Below, piece by piece: positions 1 to 8,911 of a stretch of 64,000 nucleotides of DNA. Location of the stretch: contig NZ_BSTN01000008.1 in the NCBI RefSeq assembly GCF_030269545.1, positions 248,001 to 312,000 of the forward strand, written 5' to 3'. Source of the DNA: Actinomadura sp. NBRC 104425. Lineage in GTDB: Bacteria > Actinomycetota > Actinomycetes > Streptosporangiales > Streptosporangiaceae. The notes beneath the pieces are model-generated. The model did no database searches and had not been told where the DNA came from. It saw only the letters and a program-made list of their open reading frames with translations. A program made the translations under genes and the position numbers. Position 1 is the stretch's first letter. Each line of letters opens with the position of its first letter.

Positions 1-2
1 AC

Positions 3-1799
3 GGCGTCCCCATCGTCGACGGCGCCCGCGACCTCAACCGCAACGGGACGATCGAGCCGTACGAGGACTGGCGGCGGCCGGTGGAGGAGCGGGTGCGCGA
101 CCTGCTCGGCCGGATGACGCCGGAGGAGAAGGCGTACCAGATGTTCTACGGCGCCGAGAAGCACCCGCGGTCGGGCTGGCACTTCGGGCCCGCGCAGCCC
201 GGCGACCTGCACGAGGTGCTGCTCGGCTCGGCCGCGACCCGCCTCGGCATCCCGCCGGTGTCCGCCGGCGACACCATCGCCGGGTACCAGACCACCTACC
301 CGCTGCAGAGCGCGCTGGCCGCGGCGAGGAACTACCCGCTGGACCGCGAACTGGGCGACATGCAGCGGCGCGAGCAGCTGGAGGTCGGCACCCGCGGCGT
401 GCTGGGGCCGCTCGCCGAGGTCGGCACCAAGGTGCTCTACCCGCGGATCCAGGAGGGCAACGGCGAGGACGCGCAGGTCGCCGCGGCCCAGGTGCGGGCG
501 CTGGTGACGGGCCTGCAGGGCGGGCCGGAGCTGAACCCGGGCTCGGTGCTGGCCACGGTCAAGCACTGGCCCGGCGAGGGCGCCGGCGGCGAGTCCCAGA
601 TCACCTACGACGAGGTCACCATCAAGTACCACATGATCCCGTTCCGGGCGGCGATCGAGGCGGGCGCCGTCAACATCATGCCGGGGTACGCCGGCAGCCG
701 GTACCTCGACCCCGGCGGGTCGGGCGCCGGGGACAGCAAGCCCATCCTCGACTACCTCCGCGACAACCTGGGCTACACGGGCCTGATCACCACGGACTGG
801 CTGCCGTCCGGCGTGTGGACGAAGGCCGCCAAGGCCGGCTCGGACGTGATGGGCGGCGCCGACCCGGGCGCCGAGGGGTTCGACATGTCCCGGTTCCTGG
901 CCGACGTCCCGATGGCCCGCATCGACGACGCGGTCACCCGGATCCTGCGGTTGAAGTTCCGGCTCGGGATCTTCGAGCGCCCGTACGGGGACCCGGTGAA
1001 CGGGCCCTTCCGGTTCCACCAGCCGTCCTACGCCGCCCTGGCCGAGCGGGCCGCGCGGGAGGTCAACACCCTGCTCAGGAACGACGGCGTGCTGCCCGTC
1101 CGGCTCCGGCCCGGCGACGACATCGTGGTGGCCGGGCCCACCGCCGCCGACGGCACCGCCTGCTGCATCTGGACCAGCTACTTCCACGCCGAGCACGGCT
1201 CGAAGACGCTGCTGCAGGCGATCCGGGACCGGGCCGCCGCCGCGGGCGTCGACGTGCACCAGGACTCCGCGGCGGACCCCGAACTGGCCGTCGTGGCCGT
1301 CGGGGAGCCCACCTACACGCACGCCACCGCCTGGGAGCAGACGAGACCCCAGCTGCCGCCCGAGCAGCTGGAGATCATCCGCCGGTTCCACGACCAGGGC
1401 GTCCCGGTCGTGGTGGTGATGACGCTGCCCCGGCCCACCGTCATCACCGAGTGGCACGAGCTGGTCGACGCCATCGTGCTGACCTACCGCGGCGGCGAGA
1501 AGACGGGCACGGCCACCGCCGCCCTGCTGTTCGGCGACTACGCCCCCGGCGGACGGCTGCCCTGGCAGATGCCCCGCTCCCTCGACCAGATCCTCACGCC
1601 GGGCGGCAGGGACGACCCCGCCGACGCCGTCGAGGACTGGACCGTCCCCTACGACCTGGGCGCGAGCGAGGCGCAGCGCGCCGAGATCCGCGCCCACATC
1701 GACGCCGGACGCCCCGTCCCCACCGGATACGGAGACCCGCTCTACCCGTACGGCGCGGGAATCCAGGGCTGGGGCCCGGCGCAGCGGAAGGCGGACTGA
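3..1799 (+). CDS. Glycoside hydrolase family 3 beta-glucosidase-like protein, 5' end missing
   Basis: Hydrolyses terminal beta-linked glucose or similar residues from glycosides, by family. The reading frame is open from the first bases of the window, so the true start lies to the left; 598 residues are visible. A GTG at 81 could be read as a start but lies inside the conserved N-terminal stretch (LNRNGTIEPYEDWRRPVEER), so it is not the start. The (beta/alpha)8 domain contains KHWPGEG near residue 186 and the nucleophile motif LITTDW (Asp at about visible residue 265). The second alpha/beta domain follows and ends with YPYGAGI, as in family members. Exact substrate cannot be read from sequence. 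A strong hairpin terminator follows, so the gene probably ends its own transcript. Confidence 0.9.
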   Translation, partial: GVPIVDGARDLNRNGTIEPYEDWRRPVEERVRDLLGRMTPEEKAYQMFYGAEKHPRSGWHFGPAQPGDLHEVLLGSAATRLGIPPVSAGDTIAGYQTTYPLQSALAAARNYPLDRELGDMQRREQLEVGTRGVLGPLAEVGTKVLYPRIQEGNGEDAQVAAAQVRALVTGLQGGPELNPGSVLATVKHWPGEGAGGESQITYDEVTIKYHMIPFRAAIEAGAVNIMPGYAGSRYLDPGGSGAGDSKPILDYLRDNLGYTGLITTDWLPSGVWTKAAKAGSDVMGGADPGAEGFDMSRFLADVPMARIDDAVTRILRLKFRLGIFERPYGDPVNGPFRFHQPSYAALAERAAREVNTLLRNDGVLPVRLRPGDDIVVAGPTAADGTACCIWTSYFHAEHGSKTLLQAIRDRAAAAGVDVHQDSAADPELAVVAVGEPTYTHATAWEQTRPQLPPEQLEIIRRFHDQGVPVVVVMTLPRPTVITEWHELVDAIVLTYRGGEKTGTATAALLFGDYAPGGRLPWQMPRSLDQILTPGGRDDPADAVEDWTVPYDLGASEAQRAEIRAHIDAGRPVPTGYGDPLYPYGAGIQGWGPAQRKAD

Positions 1800-1820
1800 C
1801 CCCCGTCCGCCGGCCGCTCA

Positions 1821-1855
1821 CGTCGGCCCGGACCCCGGCCGGGTCCGGGCCGACG
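1821..1855 (+). terminator. Perfect 15-bp stem hairpin terminator after the GH3 gene
   Basis: Arms 1821-1835 (CGTCGGCCCGGACCC) and 1841-1855 are exact reverse complements around a 5-base loop. There is no U tract, as is common for actinobacterial terminators. It lies 22 bases after the GH3 stop codon. Confidence 0.75.
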
Positions 1856-2047
1856 CCCGTTCCCCCTCCGGACGCGTCGGCGGTCAACCGGCCGATCAGG
1901 GCGTATGTCCGGGCCCGGGGCGGATTGGGGGCGGGCGGCCGGGGGTACTCATGGCGGGCACGGCCGTCGCGTCCGCGGGCGGGCGCGGCGACGGGGAGAC
2001 GATCATCGGGGGGCGCCGTGCGGGTTCGCTGGCGGCAGCGTATACGG

Positions 2048-3457
2048 ATGATGCGTTGGCCCGCGGGTATGGGCCTGGCCGCGTGGCGGTGGCTGCGCGG
2101 TTCCCGGGGGGTGGCGCGGGGGCGGCTCCGCAGCAGCGTGGTCGCCGAGATCGAGCGCCTCCCGGAACGCGGCGGAGACCGGCTGCAGCATCCGCGGCAG
2201 GGCGCCGGGCCGGCGTTCCAGCGCCGCTACACCGTCCGGATCACCGGCACCCCGCTGAACGCCGAACAGCTGATCGACCGCCTGTGCGAGGACATCAACG
2301 CCGCGTCGCCGGTGGAGATCGCCGTCTTCGACAAGACGTCGGGCGGCGCGCGGTGCCTGGACATCGGCGACGAGTACGACGTGCACATGCCGGGCCCGTG
2401 GAACTGCCCGGTGCGCGTGGTGGAACGCCGGCCGCGGTCCTTCCGGTTCGCCACGCTGGAAGGCCACATCGAGGCGGGGGAGATCGAGTTCCGGGCGGCG
2501 GACGCCCCGGACGGCGACGTGGTGTTCACCATCGAGTCGTGGGCGCGCAGCGGCAGCCGCCTGGCGGACCTGCTGTACGACAGGCTGCGCATCGCGAAGG
2601 AGATGCAGCTGCACATGTGGACCCACTTCTGCTCGCGCGTCGCGGACCTGGCCGGGGGCCGGGTGGCCGGCGAGGTGGAGGTCCACACCGACAGGGCCGA
2701 GGTCGCCGGGGACAGCCGGCTCCACGCGCAGCACCTGACCCGGTTCGCTGCCGCCGCCGTCTCGCGGATGTTCACCACGGCGGCGCGGCTGCGCGGCGGC
2801 CGTCCGCTGCACCCCGACGGGCTGGTGTGCGACGCCGTCCTGCTGCTGCACGGCGCCTCGAAGCCCTGGGGCGTGCCGTTCCTGGACGACACCGCCGAGC
2901 TGCGGGGAGTGGCGCGATTGTCGCGGTCGGTGGGACTGCCTCCCCCGCTGCCGGACGTGCTGGGGCTGGCGCTGCGGTGGAGGCAACCCGCAACCGTCCC
3001 GCCGGGCGGCGAACCGGACACCGCGGAGCTGCTTTTGGCCAGTACCGGGCAGGGCCTGCTCGGCCGCCACCTGCCGCGGCCGGCGTTCAGGTGGAGCCCG
3101 GGCTTCTACGGCTCCCTGCTGCCGTACGCGGCCGGCGACCGCCGCGTCCTCCTCGGCGCGGTCGCGCGGCGGCCCTGCGTCGTCTCCGCCGACGCCGTCT
3201 CGCTCGCCCGCGCCCTCGGCGAGAGCCCCCTGCCGCTGGACCTGGTCATCGCGACCGAGTTCGGCGCGTGGGAGCCGTTCGGCGAGCTGCTGCTCACCGG
3301 CCCGGCGCGCGGCGACGACGGCGCACCGATGCGTTTCGACCCGGCCGGGCACCAGGTCCCCGGGCTGCCGCCGGCCGGGACGCTGCAGCAGATCCGGGGC
3401 CCCGTCTACGCCGCCGTCCACCGGGCCGCCGGCCCCCGCGACCGCGTCGCGCTCTGA
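2048..3457 (+). CDS. Two-part protein with DUF1990-like domain and uncharacterised C-terminal half
   Basis: Function unknown. The chosen ATG gives 469 residues starting MMRWPAGMGLAAWRWL; a GTG at 2018 in the same frame is an alternative. Residues about 60-220 look like a DUF1990/SRPBCC-type lipid or small-molecule binding fold (PGPWNCPVRVVERRPRSFRF, then FATLEGHIEAGEIEF). The second half (about 220-469) has a different pattern, with DVLGLALRWRQPATVPPGG and WSPGFYGSLLPY, that weakly recalls catalase-fold proteins of actinobacteria; I see no heme-ligand tyrosine motif. The gene lies 37 bases before a second DUF1990 gene, so the two are probably co-transcribed. Domain assignment of the N half is moderate, of the C half weak. 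Confidence 0.7.
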   Translation: MMRWPAGMGLAAWRWLRGSRGVARGRLRSSVVAEIERLPERGGDRLQHPRQGAGPAFQRRYTVRITGTPLNAEQLIDRLCEDINAASPVEIAVFDKTSGGARCLDIGDEYDVHMPGPWNCPVRVVERRPRSFRFATLEGHIEAGEIEFRAADAPDGDVVFTIESWARSGSRLADLLYDRLRIAKEMQLHMWTHFCSRVADLAGGRVAGEVEVHTDRAEVAGDSRLHAQHLTRFAAAAVSRMFTTAARLRGGRPLHPDGLVCDAVLLLHGASKPWGVPFLDDTAELRGVARLSRSVGLPPPLPDVLGLALRWRQPATVPPGGEPDTAELLLASTGQGLLGRHLPRPAFRWSPGFYGSLLPYAAGDRRVLLGAVARRPCVVSADAVSLARALGESPLPLDLVIATEFGAWEPFGELLLTGPARGDDGAPMRFDPAGHQVPGLPPAGTLQQIRGPVYAAVHRAAGPRDRVAL

Positions 3458-3494
3458 GCGTTCCGCACACCGCCAGGCGGAGAAGCTCGATGTC

Positions 3495-4160
3495 ATGGGC
3501 GAGAACACGCGCATCCGGCGACGACTGCGGCGGCTGCACGCCGAGCTGCGGCACCGGCCGGTCAACTTCGATCCGGGCGAGGCGCCCGGCGGCGACGCGG
3601 ATCCCGGCTGGCACATCGACGACTACCGGCAGCCCCTGCCCGCCGAGCCGCCCGGCCCGCCGCTCCCCGGCGGCAGCTGGGAGATCGCCCGCCGCCTCGT
3701 GCGGGACTACGAGTTCGCCGACCCGGCCTTCATCCGGCACGCCTACGGCGAAGGCCCTCCCGAGCCGGGCCGGGACATGCTGCTCCAGGGCCGGTTCTAC
3801 GGGTTGCGGTTCTACCTCGGGGTACGGATCGGGGCGGTGGTCGACGGAGTCGTCGAGCAGGACGGGCGCCGGGCGCGGGTGTGGGGGTGGAACTACCGGA
3901 CGCTCCAAGGGCATCTCGAACGCGGCCAGATGGACCAGGAGGTGCGCAAGTGGCTGGACACCGGTGAGGTGGAGTTCCGCATCCACGCCTACTCCCAGAT
4001 GGCGGACATCCCCAACCCGGTCGTGCGGCTCGGGTTCGTGCTGTTCGGCCGCGCCACGCAGGTCAGGTATTACAGGCGGGCCTGCCGCCGCATGGCGGAG
4101 CTGACCAGCGCCGCACTGGCCGAGCAGCGGCGGGCCCACGCAGGAGGTTCGAAGCGATGA
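3495..4160 (+). CDS. DUF1990 family protein
   Basis: A 221-residue protein whose C-terminal 120 residues carry the DUF1990 pattern: RIGAVVDGVVEQDGRRARVW, then YRTLQGHLERGQ, a stretch of acidic beta-strand residues, and a terminal helix (RATQVRYYRRACRRMAELT). The N-terminal 80 residues are proline-rich and charged. No catalytic residues are evident; the fold is thought to bind a hydrophobic ligand. The stop codon overlaps the next start by four bases (ATGA at 4157-4160), so the downstream protein is translationally coupled and probably works with it. The preceding gene has a related domain, suggesting an old duplication within one operon. Confidence 0.8.
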   Translation: MGENTRIRRRLRRLHAELRHRPVNFDPGEAPGGDADPGWHIDDYRQPLPAEPPGPPLPGGSWEIARRLVRDYEFADPAFIRHAYGEGPPEPGRDMLLQGRFYGLRFYLGVRIGAVVDGVVEQDGRRARVWGWNYRTLQGHLERGQMDQEVRKWLDTGEVEFRIHAYSQMADIPNPVVRLGFVLFGRATQVRYYRRACRRMAELTSAALAEQRRAHAGGSKR

Positions 4161-4549
4161 CCGCGCAACGCCACGTCTTCCCCTTCCGGTTCAGCCCGGC
4201 ATACCGGCTGGCGGCACTGCCGTTCGGCGTCACGTCGTCGACCGCGTGCGTCATCGTGACGGACGTCGCGCTGCACATCCGGTTCGGGCCGTGGCGCCTC
4301 ACCACGGACCTGGACAACATCGCCGAGGCGGAGGAGGTCCGCGGCCCCTACGCCTTCGTCAAGACCGCCGGTCCGGCCCATCTCTCGCTCGCCGACCGCG
4401 GCATCACCTTCGCCACCAACCGCGACGGGGGCGTGTGCGTCCGCTTCCGCACCCCGGTGCCGGCGATCGACCCGCTGCACCTGATCGGCCATCCGACGGC
4501 GACGGTGACGGTGGCGCGTCCCGACCAGCTGCTGGCCCGGCTGGCATAG
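4157..4549 (+). CDS. Conserved small protein coupled to the DUF1990 gene
   Basis: A 130-residue protein of unknown function. It is mostly predicted beta-strand with alternating hydrophobic residues (STACVIVTDVALHIRFGPWR), which resembles a PH-like or SRPBCC-like barrel; that is inference from strand pattern only. The ATG overlaps the TGA of the DUF1990 gene (ATGA), so it is the third gene of the 2048-4549 operon. No signal peptide or membrane segment. Genes of this kind accompany DUF1990 genes in other actinobacteria as far as I recall, but no function is established. Confidence 0.7.
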   Translation: MTAQRHVFPFRFSPAYRLAALPFGVTSSTACVIVTDVALHIRFGPWRLTTDLDNIAEAEEVRGPYAFVKTAGPAHLSLADRGITFATNRDGGVCVRFRTPVPAIDPLHLIGHPTATVTVARPDQLLARLA

Positions 4550-4733
4550 CGCCGGCGAGGCCCACGGTCAGAATCGGGGGTCGGGAATCGGGGGTGGGGG
4601 CCCGCGGGTCGCCGTCATGTCGCTGCCGGGATACCCCACCCTGCCGGCGACGTACTGCAACGATCTGATTACGATGTGTGTGTCGCTGTGGTCAGGAGGT
4701 CGCACCGCGGCCGACGGGAGCGCGAGGTGTGTG

Positions 4734-5135
4734 ATGGGCGCGATGGAGGACTTCCTGCGGCTCCTCGGGCTGACCGGCGACGCCGACCCCGCGCGTGCCG
4801 GCGACGCCGCGCGGCCCGCGCCCCGGGCACCGGCCGCAGCGCCGGCCGCCGCCCCCGAAAGACCGGCGGCGGCACCGGCGGTGGGACGGCGCCGACTGGA
4901 GCAGACCCTGCGGCGCCTGCCCGACCGCTACCGCGACAGGCTCGGCCCCCCGGCCCTGCGGCAGGTCACGCGGGCCGCGGCCGGCGGACGCTGGGACGCG
5001 GCCGTCGACCACCTGGTGGCGGCCCTGTGCCGGTGCGAGGCGCCGGTCACCGCCGCCGAGCGCCAGGAGCTGCGCGCCGTGCTGCGGGCGCTGGACAGGC
5101 CGACCGACCGGGTCGACGCCCTCCCCCGCCGGTGA
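4734..5135 (+). CDS. Small Ala/Pro-rich hypothetical protein
   Basis: The ATG at 4734 (or 4743) gives 133 residues; an upstream ATG at 4617 in the same frame would add an unlikely leader. The N-terminal half is low-complexity (Ala/Pro/Arg), and the C-terminal 75 residues form a plausible helical domain (RRLEQTLRRLPDRYRDRLGP, RWDAAVDHLVAALCRCEAPV). I do not recognise it. It stands alone between the DUF1990 operon and the phosphatase gene. Strong third-position GC supports coding. Confidence 0.55.
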   Translation: MGAMEDFLRLLGLTGDADPARAGDAARPAPRAPAAAPAAAPERPAAAPAVGRRRLEQTLRRLPDRYRDRLGPPALRQVTRAAAGGRWDAAVDHLVAALCRCEAPVTAAERQELRAVLRALDRPTDRVDALPRR

Positions 5136-5277
5136 CCGCTGGGCCGCGCGCGGCGTCCGGTCACCGGCGGGGGACACCGGCTGCGAGGGGCCGCATGGCG
5201 CGGTGAATGCCGGGAATGTACGACAAAGGCGGGCGCCGCGCCCGGCTTCGGCCGCCCGCCCGGGGGACTGAGGACCG

Positions 5278-6522
5278 ATGGAGCCGAATCGGGACGACCA
5301 GCTGCTCGGCGAGTTGCTCGACAGCAGCCATGCCATCTCGATGCAGCAGATCCCCGTCGTGGTGGCCGACACCGCCGGACGGGCCGGCTACCGGGACACG
5401 GTCATCTACCTCGCCGACATCCAGCAGAACGTGCTGCGCCCGCTGCGGGGACGCGACGCGGGGGCGCCGCCGCACCTCAGGTGCGCGCCGGACGAGATCC
5501 GCGTCGAGGGCACCCTGGCCGGGCGGGCGTTCCAGAATGTCACCGGCGTGCAGGGCCCCGCGGCCGACGGCGGCACCGTGTGGTGGGTGCCGCTACTGGA
5601 CGGCATCGAGCGGCTGGGCGTCCTGAAGGTCGTCGTTCCCCCCACGGACCGGGACGTCATGCGCTTCCTGTGGCGCCTGGCGGGCCTGGTGGGGCTGATG
5701 GTCGTCAGCAAGCGGGCGCTCAGCGACACCTACGCGCGGCTGCTGCGCACCCGGCCCATGACGGTCTCCGCCGAGATGCAGTGGCGGCTGCTGCCGCCGC
5801 GGACCTTCGCCAACGACCGGGTGGTGATCGGCGCACTGCTGGAGCCGGCCTACGAGCTCGGCGGGGACGCCTTCGACTACGGCCTGGCGGGCGACACCGT
5901 CCACCTGGCGATCTTCGACGCGATGGGCCACAACACCACCTCGGGGCTGACCTCCAACCTGGCCGTGGCGACCTGCCGCAACAGCCGCCTGCAGGGCGCC
6001 GACCTGCTGGAGGTCGGCAAGGCGATCGAGAAGATCCTGGAGCAGCAGTTCGCCGCCACCAGCTATGTCACCGCGCTGCTCGCCGAGCTGGACTCGCGCA
6101 CCGGCATGCTGTCGTGGACCAACCACGGGCACCCGCCGCCGGTGGTGATCCGCAACGGCCGCTGGGTCACCACCCTGGAATGCCCGCCGGCCGCGCCGCT
6201 GGGCACGGGGCTGGGCGACGACGCGGTGCTGTGCCAGGAGCAGCTGGAGCCCGGCGACCGCATCCTGCTCTACACCGACGGCATCATCGAGGCCCGCAAC
6301 AGCAGCGGCCAGGAGTTCGGCCTGCACCGCTTCATCGATTTCATCATCCGCCGCAACGCCGACGGGCTGCCCGTCCCCGAGACGCTGCGCCGCCTCGTCC
6401 GCAGCATCCTGGACCACCACGCCGGGCAGCTCGACGACGACGCCACCGTGCTGCTGCTGGAATGGCGGGGGCCGGACGGCCGCATCCCGCCGCGCAGCCC
6501 CGCATCGGCCGCGGAGGCGTGA
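5278..6522 (+). CDS. SpoIIE/RsbU-type PP2C serine phosphatase
   Basis: A 414-residue soluble protein. Residues about 30-170 look like a GAF-type sensor (WWVPLLDGIERLGVLKVVVP). The PPM/SpoIIE phosphatase domain spans about 180-405, with metal-ligand aspartates in GGDAFDY (Asp197) and FDAMGH (Asp214), then LYTDGIIEARN and LDDDATVLLLEW near the end. Such enzymes dephosphorylate STAS-domain anti-sigma-factor antagonists and so release sigma factors; the STAS protein encoded at 13052 is a possible but unproven partner (it lacks the usual serine). It is the last gene on this strand before the convergent hydrolase, 10 bases away. Confidence 0.88.
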   Translation: MEPNRDDQLLGELLDSSHAISMQQIPVVVADTAGRAGYRDTVIYLADIQQNVLRPLRGRDAGAPPHLRCAPDEIRVEGTLAGRAFQNVTGVQGPAADGGTVWWVPLLDGIERLGVLKVVVPPTDRDVMRFLWRLAGLVGLMVVSKRALSDTYARLLRTRPMTVSAEMQWRLLPPRTFANDRVVIGALLEPAYELGGDAFDYGLAGDTVHLAIFDAMGHNTTSGLTSNLAVATCRNSRLQGADLLEVGKAIEKILEQQFAATSYVTALLAELDSRTGMLSWTNHGHPPPVVIRNGRWVTTLECPPAAPLGTGLGDDAVLCQEQLEPGDRILLYTDGIIEARNSSGQEFGLHRFIDFIIRRNADGLPVPETLRRLVRSILDHHAGQLDDDATVLLLEWRGPDGRIPPRSPASAAEA

Positions 6523-6532
6523 CGGCGGTGCG

Positions 6533-7363
6533 CTAGCGGTGCGCGGGGACGAGCTTGAGCCGCTCGCCGCGGCGCAGGTGGCGGGCCCTGTGTTCGAGGC
6601 CGCGTCGTTCCACCTCGCGCTCGAAGTCCCACAGGGGCGACTTCATCACGCTGTAGTCGTCGTAGTGGACGGGGACCGCGACGGCGCACCGCACCGTCTC
6701 CAGCCACTCGGCGCCCTGCCGGCCGTCCATGGTCACCGTCAGCAGGCCCATCAGCCGGGTCCCGCCCAGGTGCACGATGCCGACGTCAATGTCGGGATGG
6801 CGCCGCGCGATCTCGGCGATGCCGTCGTACATGAGCGTGTCGCCGCTGATGTAGAGCCGCAGGCCGGGCGGGCCGCCGCGGGGGCCGAACTCCAGCAGCG
6901 AGCCCATCACCGGCGGCAGCAGGCGCCGCAGCTGGCCGGGCGCGTGCCGGCCCGGCATGGCGGTGACGCGCACCATCCGGTCGCCCTTGACCAGTTCGTG
7001 CGGCTCCCAGGTGCGCAGCCCGATCGCCTCGCCGAATCCGCGGGCGCGCAGGGTCCGCGCGGCGGCGACGGTGGTGAGGACGGGCAGGGCCCGATCCAGG
7101 TTCCGCTCGGCCACCCGGTCCCAGTGGTCCTCGTGCAGGTGCGACAGCACCACGCCGTCGAGGTCGGGCAGCTCGTGTACGGCCAGGGCGGGGTCGCGCA
7201 GCCGCGTGGCGGTGATGCCGTAGCCGAGGTGGGCGCGCTCGCCCCGGCGCAGGAAGTTCGGGTCGGTGATCAGCGTGAAACCGCCGCAGCGGATGATGGT
7301 GGTGGCGTTGCCCACGAAGGTCACGGAGTCGCCGGACCGTGCGCCCGCCGTATCGCCTGTCAT
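6533..7363 (-). CDS. Metallo-beta-lactamase-fold hydrolase (UlaG-like)
   Basis: A 276-residue cytoplasmic enzyme. The zinc motif HLHEDH (His75, His77, Asp79, His80) is intact. Later ligands fit MPGRHAPG, the aspartate in ISGDT and the histidine in VPVHYDD. The N-terminal GNATTIIRCGGFTLITDP is typical of the L-ascorbate-6-phosphate-lactonase-like branch used by many uncharacterised actinobacterial hydrolases. Substrate unknown. The start ATG is preceded by AGGGGGAGGCC. The gene is divergent from the PNPOx pair and convergent with the phosphatase; it may or may not belong to the dormancy island, as I find no clear DevR box in front of it. Confidence 0.88.
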   Translation of the reverse strand: MTGDTAGARSGDSVTFVGNATTIIRCGGFTLITDPNFLRRGERAHLGYGITATRLRDPALAVHELPDLDGVVLSHLHEDHWDRVAERNLDRALPVLTTVAAARTLRARGFGEAIGLRTWEPHELVKGDRMVRVTAMPGRHAPGQLRRLLPPVMGSLLEFGPRGGPPGLRLYISGDTLMYDGIAEIARRHPDIDVGIVHLGGTRLMGLLTVTMDGRQGAEWLETVRCAVAVPVHYDDYSVMKSPLWDFEREVERRGLEHRARHLRRGERLKLVPAHR

Positions 7364-7598
7364 GGCCTCCCCCTAGGGACGTTCGGTCGCGTCCGCACCC
7401 CCTACCCCCGAACTCCGGCATCTCACGCCAGGTCGGAAATAGACGTGTGCATCCGTTCTGCCGGGGGATGTTCCTCCGTCACCGTGGCGGGCCGCCCCCC
7501 GGGGGGCGGGACGTCCGGCAGCCGAGACGAGCCGTTCGGCCCTTACCACCCTGGGGGCCCGCCGGTGTACTGGGCGTATGTCGGCACGAGGAGGCACC

Positions 7599-7697
7599 AT
7601 GGAACCGACGCGGCGGCCGCCGGTCCGGAACGTCTCCGAGACGCCGGCGGAGGACGTCCGCCGGGCGGTCGAGCGATCCATGGTCGAGGACTTGTGA
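7599..7697 (+). CDS. 32-residue small ORF coupled to the first PNPOx-like gene
   Basis: ATG preceded by a good ribosome binding site (GAGGAGGCACC). The peptide begins MEPTRRPPVRNVSETPAEDV and ends VERSMVEDL. The stop (7695-7697) overlaps the GTG start of the next gene in a GTGA junction, a strong sign of translational coupling. No membrane segment or cysteine. It may be a genuine small protein or a leader that only delivers ribosomes to the next gene. Confidence 0.5.
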   Translation: MEPTRRPPVRNVSETPAEDVRRAVERSMVEDL

Positions 7698-8161
7698 CCA
7701 TGCCCGGCGGACGCCAGCAGGTCCAGGTGCTGGACCGCGCGACGTGCCTGGCGCTGCTGGGCAGCGTCCCGATCGGCCGGGTCGCCTGGGCCGACGACCG
7801 GGGCCGGGTGACGGTGCTGCCGGTGAACTTCCTGCTGGACGGCGACACCGTCGTCTTCCGCAGCGCCGCGGGCGGCAAGCTCGCCGCCGTCGCGGCGGGA
7901 CGTCCCCTGACCTTCGAGGCCGACGACGTGGAGCCGGCCCTGAAAATGGGCTGGAGCGTCGTGGCCGAGGGGTTCGGCGCGGTCGTCACCGACCCCGGCG
8001 AGCTGCGCCGGCTGGAGTCGCTGCGGCTGGCGCCGTGGGCGCCGGAGCCCAAGCCCGTCTACGTGCGCATCGCGATCCGCCGCGTGTCCGGCCGCCGCCT
8101 CCCCCTGCATCCGGGCGGGGTGCGCGTCGAGCACCTCCGCCCGGGCGGGACGTCCGCGTAG
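7694..8161 (+). CDS. Pyridoxamine 5'-phosphate oxidase-fold protein (copy 1)
   Basis: A 155-residue split-barrel flavin-binding-fold protein like mycobacterial Rv3129-type members of the DosR regulon. Recognisable elements are CLALLGSVPIGRVAW, LPVNFLLDGDTVVFRSA, FEADDVEPALKMGWSVVAEG and LRLAPWAPEPKPVYVRI. These proteins bind FMN, F420 or heme; the cofactor cannot be fixed here. The GTG at 7694 overlaps the stop of the 32-residue ORF; an ATG at 7700 is an alternative. It is one of three paralogs in this window (others at 22122 and 26320), all beside stress genes, which supports a redox role under hypoxia. Confidence 0.85.
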   Translation: MTMPGGRQQVQVLDRATCLALLGSVPIGRVAWADDRGRVTVLPVNFLLDGDTVVFRSAAGGKLAAVAAGRPLTFEADDVEPALKMGWSVVAEGFGAVVTDPGELRRLESLRLAPWAPEPKPVYVRIAIRRVSGRRLPLHPGGVRVEHLRPGGTSA

Positions 8162-8208
8162 CGGCCCGGCCCGAGGACGGCGGAGAAGGCTTTCGGTCCG
8201 CCCGGGCA

Positions 8209-8222
8209 GGGAACAAAGCCCC
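8209..8222 (+). promoter_or_regulatory. Weak DevR-box-like site before the Rv1733c-type gene
   Basis: GGGAACAAAGCCCC matches the 10 fixed positions of GGGAC-N4-GTCCC at eight. It lies 54 bases before the start at 8276 and is followed by CTTCTAGCGT, a plausible -10. A poorer site with GGTCC lies at about 8187-8200. Confidence 0.4.
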
Positions 8223-8275
8223 TCCCGGACCGTGCCTCCGGCTTCTAGCGTCGGTGGGGACCGAGGGAGGAGTGC

Positions 8276-8911
8276 ATGCGACGATCACATCCGGCGCGCG
8301 ACGGAGCCCGGCCGCGTCCGTTCTCCCGGGTGCGCCCGTTCGTCCTGCGGCTCGTCCGGAGGCTCGGATTCGGCCGCAGCGACCTGCGGCGTCCCGTCGA
8401 CCGCGTGCAGCGCGCCGTCGGCGTCACGCTCGTTGTCGTGTTCCTGGCGCTGGCGGTGCCGCTGGCGGCCTGGGCGGCGGAGCGCTCCTACCGGACGGGC
8501 CTGCGCGACGAGGCCGCCCAGAAGGCCGGCCGGTACCCCGTCGTCGCCACGGTCACGCGGCGTCCGGCGGACGCGACGGCGGGCGCCGGCGACCAGTCGC
8601 CGTCCACGGTGTGGGCGCGCTGGAACGCACCGGACGGAACGCCCCGCACCGGGGAGATCCCGGCCTGGCCGTCCGCCGGCAGGGACGGCACCCGGCGCAT
8701 CTGGGTGAACGCGTCCGGAAAGGTCGTCGGCCGGCCGCTGCGGCGGGAGCAGGTCGTCGTGAATGCGGTGCTGAGCGCCTGCTTCGCCGTGCTGGGCGTG
8801 GGCGCGCCGCTGGCGCTGGTGTACGCGGTGACCCGGCGGGTGTGCGACCGCCGCCGGGCCGCGTCGTGGGACCGGGCGTGGGAGCGGCTCGACCGGCGCT
8901 ACGCCGGCTGA
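8276..8911 (+). CDS. Rv1733c-family membrane protein
   Basis: A 211-residue protein with two membrane segments (about 46-66, VGVTLVVVFLALAVPLAAWA; and about 164-186, NAVLSACFAVLGVGAPLALVYAV) flanking a 95-residue extracytoplasmic domain that contains YPVVATVTRRPAD and WNAPDGTPRTGEIP. This layout and the domain text match mycobacterial Rv1733c, a DosR-regulated protein of unknown function. The basic N-terminus (MRRSHPARDG) stays in the cytoplasm. Its stop overlaps the end of the convergent stress-protein gene by 13 bases. A weak DevR-like box precedes it. Family call is good; function is unknown for the whole family. Confidence 0.85.
   Translation: MRRSHPARDGARPRPFSRVRPFVLRLVRRLGFGRSDLRRPVDRVQRAVGVTLVVVFLALAVPLAAWAAERSYRTGLRDEAAQKAGRYPVVATVTRRPADATAGAGDQSPSTVWARWNAPDGTPRTGEIPAWPSAGRDGTRRIWVNASGKVVGRPLRREQVVVNAVLSACFAVLGVGAPLALVYAVTRRVCDRRRAASWDRAWERLDRRYAG

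Noticed and set aside
7547..7562. A GGCCCTTACCACCC stretch before the 32-codon ORF, considered as a DevR box for PNPOx copy 1.
   Set aside because: Too few positions of GGGAC-N4-GTCCC match; no palindromic second half.
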